DNA of 64,000 nt from Gonocerus acuteangulatus. Lineage: Eukaryota; Arthropoda; Insecta; Hemiptera; Coreidae. The DNA lies in NCBI GenBank assembly GCA_946811695.1, contig OX328124.1, positions 84,677,293-84,741,292 on the forward strand, in the 5' to 3' direction. Both the position numbers and the translations under genes were made by a program. The notes below the pieces were generated by a model. That model was not told the DNA's origin and did not search any database. It worked only from the letters and a program-made list of their open reading frames with translations. Positions 58,074 to 64,000 of the stretch are shown here, in pieces (position 1 is the stretch's first letter; every line of letters begins with the position of its first letter).

Positions 58074-58090
58074 ACCTCTTTGGGGGTAAT

Positions 58091-58331
58091 TGTGACGTCA
58101 CTCTTGGTTTTGGTTATATAAAACACGTGTTTATTTTAATACTTAATATATTAATAATTTAATCAAATAATTAAATAAAACAACAAATAACATTAAAATA
58201 ACTAATAAAATATTAAAATTATACGCTAACCTAGGAACTACTTTGTACATACTATAAGCTATCTTATCCTACATATATATACAATTAATACAAATGCTAC
58301 TTGCGGATATCCATCGCAACGCTTCATTACA
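58091..58331 (-). repeat. Probable gypsy 3' LTR
   Basis: The non-coding stretch downstream (on minus) of the gypsy polyprotein runs from TGTAATGAAGCG to ...GACGTCACA on the minus strand, so it has TG...CA ends and is AT-rich with AATAAACACG near its end. The other LTR lies outside the window, so it cannot be verified by comparison; boundaries are approximate. Confidence 0.45.
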
Positions 58332-58332
58332 G

Positions 58333-61231
58333 CTAAGTATGGCCATACTGATACGTTATTATAACATAACACAACCAAGCATAAGTATTCACAAAAACAC
58401 AGGAGAGAGTCCTATATTCGGAAACTGACTGACTGGTTAACCTCCTAGGCAGGAACCTTCCAGCCATATAGTCTACAATAGAGGTAGGATCTCTAGGCGC
58501 AGTTATTAGCCTATGACGAACCGCCACAGCACTCCCCCTAATAACTGCGTCCAAAAATCTGATGTTTGGCTTAATGGTGCGGCCAAACCTACTCTTCACC
58601 GGGTGTACTGGTAGTCCTTCTTCCTTGTCCCCTTCTTTAGCGGCTGCAGTTGGTTCAATAGAGGTTTCAGGGTTATTAGCTGCTGTGGTCACTGTTCTGC
58701 TATCTTCATCCTGTGCAAGCAGGAAAGCTGGTTTCACTCTGTCTAGCGAAACTGTGAGTTCTCTGTTCGGCAACTGAAGTGTGCATAGCTTTTTGGTCCT
58801 CCGTAGAACAGGATAAGGTCCATTATACGGTGGGGTAAGACCCTTCTTCAACGTGTCTTCTCTCAAAAATACAAATTTGCATGTCGCTAAAGCCTGATGT
58901 ACAAACATCTTCTTACTAGCTCGAAATGGAGCTGGACGTAGATGGCTTAAATCTTCCTTCAACTGGCGAACAAAGTCTGGTACGGTATAACGTCCGAGAG
59001 ATGGAGCTAAGAACTCACCAGGCAACCGCAAGTTCTGACCATAAACTGATTCAGCGACACTGAAACCTGTGTCATCTCTTATCACGGTCCTCAATCCTAG
59101 AAGAACTTTAGGAAGCAGGTTAGCCCAATTTTCCACATCCAGGTGTGCGATCAAAGCTGCTTTCAAAGACCTATGCCATCTTTCCATACCCCCGTTAGAT
59201 TGAGGGTGGTATGGGGATGTCCTGATCTTGTTGGTACCAAGGAACCGAGTAAGACAACAAAAGAGTTCACTCTCGAATTGCCTCCCTTGGTCCGTAGTCA
59301 ATCTAGATGGCACACCAAATCGAGACAACCATCCATGGTAAAATGTTTCTGCTATCATCTCTGCCGTTATGTACTCCACTGGCACAGCTTCCGACCAGCT
59401 CGTATATCTGTCAATCATCGTGACCAGATACCGCTTACCTTTTGATGGCGGTAACGGTCCTACGATATCCATATGGACGTGCTCAAAACGCTCAGCGAAT
59501 TCAAAGTTACCAGGGCTTGTAACCCTGAGTCTTCCTACTTTACCTCGCTGGCATCCAATACATGCCTGTGCCCAAGCGCTGACATCCTTATTTAAACTTC
59601 GCCAAAAGTACTTCTGAGCGACAGATTTTCGGGATGCTCTCACTCCAGGGTGGCTCGCATTATGCAGAGAACCGAAGATCTCCCGACGAAGTGCTGCTGG
59701 CACTTGCTTCTGGGATGTCTCACACAGGATAGGTTCGGCTGCTCCAGGTAAGCTGATCAATTTCAACTGCAAATTCTCTTGCTTCTTCAGAGCTTCGACC
59801 TCCGGATCCTTCTTCTGTAGAGCTGCAAGCCTATCCAAATCGCTAGCAAGATGAATAGCTTCCACGCGTGATAAAGCGTCAGCTACCTCGTTGTTCTCAC
59901 CATTAACGTGCTGAATATTGGTCGAAAATTGGGAAATAAAATTTAACCACCTCATCCTAATCGGAGATACTGTAGAAGGCTTTTGATGCATAGCGTAGAC
60001 GAGTGGTCTGTGATCCGTAAAAATGACAAAGCTCCTCCCTTCGATGATAGGTCGGAAGTATCGCACAGCTGAATATATAGCCAGGAGTTTGCGATCGTAT
60101 GCTGAATATGTACCTTGCGCCTCCGATAATGCTTTTGAGTAAAATCCCAAAGGTGTCCAATGATCTTCTTCCCACTGCTGAAGAACTGCTCCCATACAAC
60201 TGCTGGACGCATCGCAAGCCAATGATAATTTGGCATCTGGTTTGGGATGAGCAAGCAATGCTGCTGACTTTAAGCTATCCCTACAGCGCTCAAATGCTTC
60301 AGTGCTCTCCTCCGTCCACTCAATCAGCCATTTGTCGTTTTTCTTAGAGCCTTGGAGATATCGGTTGAGAATCCGTTGTACTGCAGCGGCCTTGGGGATA
60401 CAGCGACGATAAAAATTAATCATCCCCCCCAAAAATCTGCGTAACGATCTAACGTCCTGGGGCTTTGGATATTCGGCAATGGCCTGAACTTTTGCTTCCT
60501 GCGGCCTTATTCCTTCCGGCGTTATGTGATAACCAAGGAAATCGATCTCACTCAAACCAAATTGACACTTAACTGGGTTAAGTGTGAGAAAATAATCGTT
60601 CAACCTTTTGAACACCTCCCGTAGGTGATCGATGTGCTCCTTGTGGCTTTAAGAGGCATTAAGCACATCATCCAGGAGAACAAAGCAGAAGTTCAAATCT
60701 CTGAGTACGCTGTCCATAAAACGCTGAAAAGTTTGCGCAGCATTTTTCAGTCCAAAACACATCCTTGAAAATTCAAATAGTCCAAACGGAGTAATTATTG
60801 CTGTCTTGGGCACATCTTCCTCTCTGATCGGGATATGATAATAAGCCCTTACTAAATCTAGCCTTGAGAAATGGGTCTTACCGTACAGGTTGTTGTGAAA
60901 GTCCATTATATTTGGAACGCCATATCGGTCAGGCACTGTCTGAGAATTTAGTTGGCGGAAGTCTCCACAAGGACGAACTTTTCCATCTTTCTTGTCCACA
61001 ACGTGCAAAGCACTCGACCATTGGCTCTTAAATGGACGACATATACCCATTTCCACCATATGATTAAACTCCTCCTTCACCTTCAGGTACTTATCAGGGG
61101 GTAGTCTTCTAGCCTTCGCAGAGACAGGATGTCCGGTCGTTTCAATGAAGTGAACGGTGTCATGCTTCACCGGCTCCTTCATGGAACTTGGTCTGGTAAT
61201 GTCCGGAAATTCGCGAAGCAAGAAGGCATAT
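58333..61231 (-). pseudogene. Ty3/gypsy polyprotein: RT, RNase H, integrase
   Basis: Reads right to left. 61221-60649 (190 codons) holds reverse transcriptase: Asp at residue 122 ([10 protein letters not shown]) and LLDD at 182-185 where Y/FLDD is usual, then an in-frame TAA at 60651-60649. The frame reopens directly and continues to 58333: RT thumb (FLGYHIT), RNase H with Asp135 (LACDAS) and Asp201 (TDHRPL) but Lys176 where the catalytic Glu of RELLAI is expected, integrase zinc finger H318-x3-H322-x29-C352-x2-C355, and integrase core D383, D442, E478 (35 residues between the last two, a DD35E triad). Protease and Gag lie outside the window. No envelope gene seen. One stop and one RNase H change suggest recent loss of function. 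The 5' side is cut by a Penelope-like insertion at 61232. Confidence 0.93.
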
Positions 61232-61891
61232 GAAGACAGGTATACTTGGGATTCGGCTAGGAGAAAAACGTCAGACTTTCAAAAAGAAATCTGTATTTTG
61301 GACGTTTCGATTGCAACAATGGCAGCCTTCTTCAGCTAAAAAATATATACAACTTATAAGAAAAGAAAATGTACAAGTAGTAAGTAAAAGACAGGCAGAA
61401 ATGAGCGGAGTATATATATCAATACAATAAATTTTAACCAATCTTATTTTTAAAAACAATGAAAATACGGTAGTTGGAAAGAAAACAGCATGTAGAACTT
61501 GTTAGTAAAAACAGTACAAAAAAAATTAAACAGTAAAAACAACGCACATTTTTTATGTAGTGAAAAACAAAATCTATTTTAAAAGTGAATACAATTTATA
61601 ACAATTAATATATAGATACATACCACTAGAGAATGCCTAGGGGGGAGGGAGGAAGACCCCGAGGACAACTTAGGTAACCTTGGTAGAAGTATGAACGACA
61701 GCAACTACACCGGTGGTCTTTATAGTTATGAAAAAGGGGTGGGGGGGGCGGCAAATCGGTGCAGATGAAAGAGGTACAATTGCTGGGTTGTAAAAGCGGG
61801 TTGTAAAGGAGGTTGTAAAAGGTGTTAAGAGCTTTGGGACACACAAGTAGAGAAATTGTCTGGAGCCTGGGAACAAAGATAAAAAAGGAGG

Positions 61892-62258
61892 TCAGGACAA
61901 TTTATGGAAGACGGAGGAGTAAGCAGGGGAGATGTTTTGTTTGTCGGTTTTGTAATTAATGTTATTGGGGTTTAAGTTAATGTGGACGCATTCGGAAATC
62001 TGTCGCTTTTTGGTGTTTCGTTCTGTGGAAAGTATTTTAGTGTCGTCAAAGTTGAAAGTGTGTTTTTTAGTTATGGCGTGTTTTGCAAGGGCGGATTTGT
62101 GGATTTCTTTGTTTTTTATTGTCCGTTTGTGTTGTGTTATGCGGGAGTGAATATAATTTTTGGTTTCAACTATGTATACAGCATTACAGGAGGGGGTTTG
62201 GCAGGGTATTTGGTAAACAACATGGGTGGCGTAGTCATAGGGAAGGGGATCTTTGAGT
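61892..62258 (-). pseudogene. Penelope GIY-YIG endonuclease, left copy
   Basis: Encodes 'YDYATHVVYQIPCQTPSCNA' followed by VYIVET where VYIGET is expected: the Gly of the YIG motif is Val, which should weaken or abolish activity. The rest ('NYIHSRITQHKR', 'ALAKHAITKKH', 'NISPAYSSVFHKLS') is as in the right copy. The reading frame before 62258 belongs to the junction with the right copy. Confidence 0.85.
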
Positions 62259-62281
62259 TTAGGAGCAAGGCAGTTTCCCAT

Positions 62282-62914
62282 GCTCCAGACTTATCCTCGA
62301 TCTTTCTTACTGACTTACTCAACACTTTCGTCCCACTGTTCCCCCAGGACATATCTTTCATTTGCAAGTATGTAGATGACCTCCTGCTAATTATCAACCC
62401 CGATAGACTGACTGACATACTAAACTGCTTCAACTCCTATCATCCCAGACTACAATTTACGGTGGAGACTGAACAAGACCAACAACTCCCCTACTTGGAC
62501 GTTCTACTTATCAGACAGACTGACGGCACTATCATCACAAACTGGTATACTAAACCTACTTATTCTGGACGTTTACTCAATTTCCACTCTTCCCATCCTT
62601 ACCACATGAAAATCAATGTAGCACGGAACCTTCTTCGCCGCGCCCTCTCCTTATCCCATGAGTCCTTCCACAATGAAAACTTGAATAGAGCTACCGAAAT
62701 ATTAACACTGAATCAATTCCCCCCCAACCTCATAAACCGGCTTATAAAACAAATAAAATCCCAATCCTTCAATGCCACCTCCCCCAATACCTCCCCCGAA
62801 TCCTCCCTCCAGATATTTCGTTCCCTGACATACACACCAGGACTGACGGAAAAAACGCACAAAGACTTTAAAAAAAGCCCTCCCGTCACTAAACTTTGGG
62901 TTAAAAACCACTAA
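62282..62914 (+). pseudogene. Penelope reverse transcriptase, C-terminal half
   Basis: Open from before 62282 to TAA at 62912-62914. It contains YVDD (at about 62368-62379, 'CKYVDDLLLI'), 'HPRLQFTVETEQDQQLPYLD' and 'RLLNFHSSHPYHMKIN', all typical for Penelope reverse transcriptase. The fingers and first catalytic Asp are missing because the copy is truncated at the junction. It ends by a frameshift just before the endonuclease (62890-62914), which lies in the next frame. The ATG at 61982 and the first ~100 codons of the open frame are antisense to the left endonuclease and not part of the protein. Confidence 0.85.
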
Positions 62915-62927
62915 CAAACTTACTACA

Positions 62928-63305
62928 TTGTACACCAAACTCAAAGATCCCCTTCCCTATGACTACGCCACCCACGTTGTTTACCAAATACCCTGCCAAA
63001 CCCCCTCCTGTAATGCTGTATACATAGGTGAAACCAAAAATTATATTCACTCCCGCATAACACAACACAAACGGACAATAAAAAACAAAGAAATCCACAA
63101 ATCCGCCCTCGCAAAACACGCCATAACTAAAAAACACACTTTCAACTTTGACGACACTAAAATACTTTCCACAGAACAAAACACCAAAAAGCGACAGATT
63201 TCCGAATGCGTCCACATTAACTTAAACCCCAATAACATTAATTACAAAACCGACAAACAAAACATCTCCCCTGCTTACTCCTCCGTCTTCCATAAATTGT
63301 CCTGA
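62928..63305 (+). CDS. Penelope GIY-YIG endonuclease, right copy
   Basis: About 120 residues: 'VVYQIPCQTPSCNAVYIGET' with an intact YIG, Arg in 'YIHSRITQHKR', 'ALAKHAITKKHTFNF', and a C-terminal 'NNINYKTDKQNISPAYS'. This is the endonuclease that follows reverse transcriptase in Penelope-like elements and nicks target DNA. The upstream frame continues without a stop to about 62890, so it was one polyprotein until the frameshift. The domain itself looks undamaged. Confidence 0.85.
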   Translation: MYTKLKDPLPYDYATHVVYQIPCQTPSCNAVYIGETKNYIHSRITQHKRTIKNKEIHKSALAKHAITKKHTFNFDDTKILSTEQNTKKRQISECVHINLNPNNINYKTDKQNISPAYSSVFHKLS

Positions 63306-63969
63306 CCTCCTTTTTTATCTTTGTTCCCAGGCTCCAGACAATTTCTCTACTTGTGTGTCCCAAAGCTCTTAACACCTTTTACAACCTCCTTTACAACCCG
63401 CTTTTACAACCCAGCAATTGTACCTCTTTCATCTGCACCGATTTGCCGCCCCCCCCACCCCTTTTTCATAACTATAAAGACCACCGGTGTAGTTGCTGTC
63501 GTTCATACTTCTACCAAGGTTACCTAAGTTGTCCTCGGGGTCTTCCTCCCTCCCCCCTAGGCATTCTCTAGTGGTATGTAAGTATCTATATATTAATTGT
63601 TATAAATTGTATTCACTTTTAGAATAGATTTTGTTTTTCACTACATAAAAAATGTGCGTTGTTTTTACTGTTTAATTTTTTTTGTACTGTTTTTACTAAC
63701 AAGTTCTACATGCTGTTTTCTTTCCAACTACCGTATTTTCATTGTTTTTAAAAATAAGATTGGTTAAAATTTATTGTATTGATATATATACTCCGCTCAT
63801 TTCTGCCTGTCTTTTACTTACTACTTGTACATTTTCTTTTCTTATAAGTTGTATATCTTTTTTAGCTGAAGAAGGCTGCCATTGTTGCAATCGAAACGTC
63901 CAAAATACAGATTTCTTTTTGAAAGTCTGACGTTTTTCTCCTAGCCGAATCCCAACTATACCTGTCTTC

Positions 63970-64000
63970 GTATCTCTACTGCGGCTAACTATCTCCATCT
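63970..64000 (-). pseudogene. Ty3/gypsy polyprotein, continuation beyond the Penelope insertion
   Basis: On minus the last 31 bases are open and in a frame compatible with that at 61231, so they probably are the part of the gypsy gene that precedes reverse transcriptase. Too short for a domain call. Confidence 0.5.

Larger units (their letters stand above)
61232..63969. mobile_element. Penelope-like element, two inverted partial copies
   Basis: The left copy (61232-62258, minus) and right copy (about 62282-63969, plus) are near-identical where they overlap (61232-62258 against 62940-63969) and meet head to head; both ends read GAAGACAGGTATA(C/G)TTGGGATTCGGCTAGG inward. The right copy has half a reverse transcriptase and the endonuclease, the left copy only the endonuclease and tail. 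Inverted, 5'-truncated structures are typical for Penelope-like elements. Hammerhead-like cores lie in both terminal repeats (61301-61335 minus, 63866-63900 plus: CTGAAGA...AATC-GAAACGTC). It interrupts the gypsy polyprotein gene; the frame on the two flanks is compatible with a clean insertion. No TSD is obvious. Confidence 0.88.

Noticed and set aside
59143..60347. Several plus-strand ORFs of 80-100 codons
   Set aside because: Antisense shadows of the gypsy polyprotein.
61982..62281. N-terminal 100 codons of a 310-codon plus-strand ORF
   Set aside because: They are antisense to the left Penelope endonuclease; only the part from about 62282 on is reverse transcriptase.

Overview
The window is AT-rich eukaryotic nuclear DNA: a spliced gene with GT-AG introns, long (TA)n, (TC)n and (GA)n arrays, and many families of transposable elements. 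The mixture (Helitrons with CTAG ends, Penelope-like elements, Ty3/gypsy, RTE-type and RNase H-bearing LINEs, hAT, piggyBac and mariner-type elements, tRNA-derived SINEs) fits an arthropod, perhaps a repeat-rich crustacean such as a copepod. The species is inference only. There is no bacterial gene organisation, no CRISPR array and no convincing free-standing tRNA or rRNA gene. Transposon boundaries, target-site duplications (TSDs) and translations below were read by eye; no database was searched.

Region 1-6985 is a set of nested insertions. A dispersed repeat (called R1 here) is split by a foldback element made of ATTAC/GTAAT palindromes. That element is split by a minus-strand Helitron (1838-6869), which itself carries a Penelope-type inverted repeat, a SINE and a Ty1/copia relic. 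Region 7314-15070 holds the only host gene I can support: five exons of a leucine-rich-repeat protein on the plus strand, 3' end not found. Region 15-38 kb is mostly non-coding with microsatellites, two short Helitrons, one piggyBac-like element, a Penelope-like hairpin and LINE scraps. A 0.87-kb minisatellite lies at 38.3-39.1 kb.

Region 39-58 kb is dense in transposons: two LINE 3' ends, a hAT-like element inserted in (TA)n, several copies of a 'GGGCGTATATAAGG' family (R3) with 9-bp TSDs, an unnamed 561-bp element with ~155-bp terminal inverted repeats and an 8-bp TSD nested in one of them, a mariner transposase relic, a piggyBac-like element with TTAA on both sides, and an RTE-type LINE. 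Region 58.1-64.0 kb is a minus-strand Ty3/gypsy element (one in-frame stop in reverse transcriptase, altered RNase H residue, intact DD35E integrase residues) split by a Penelope-like element built as two inverted partial copies with GIY-YIG endonuclease.

No cellular pathway is encoded here. The genes that interact are transposon modules (reverse transcriptase, RNase H, integrase, endonuclease), nearly all broken. The most interesting recurring signal is a hammerhead-ribozyme-like core, CTGANGA...GAAACGTC, in Penelope-type terminal repeats and several other repeats.
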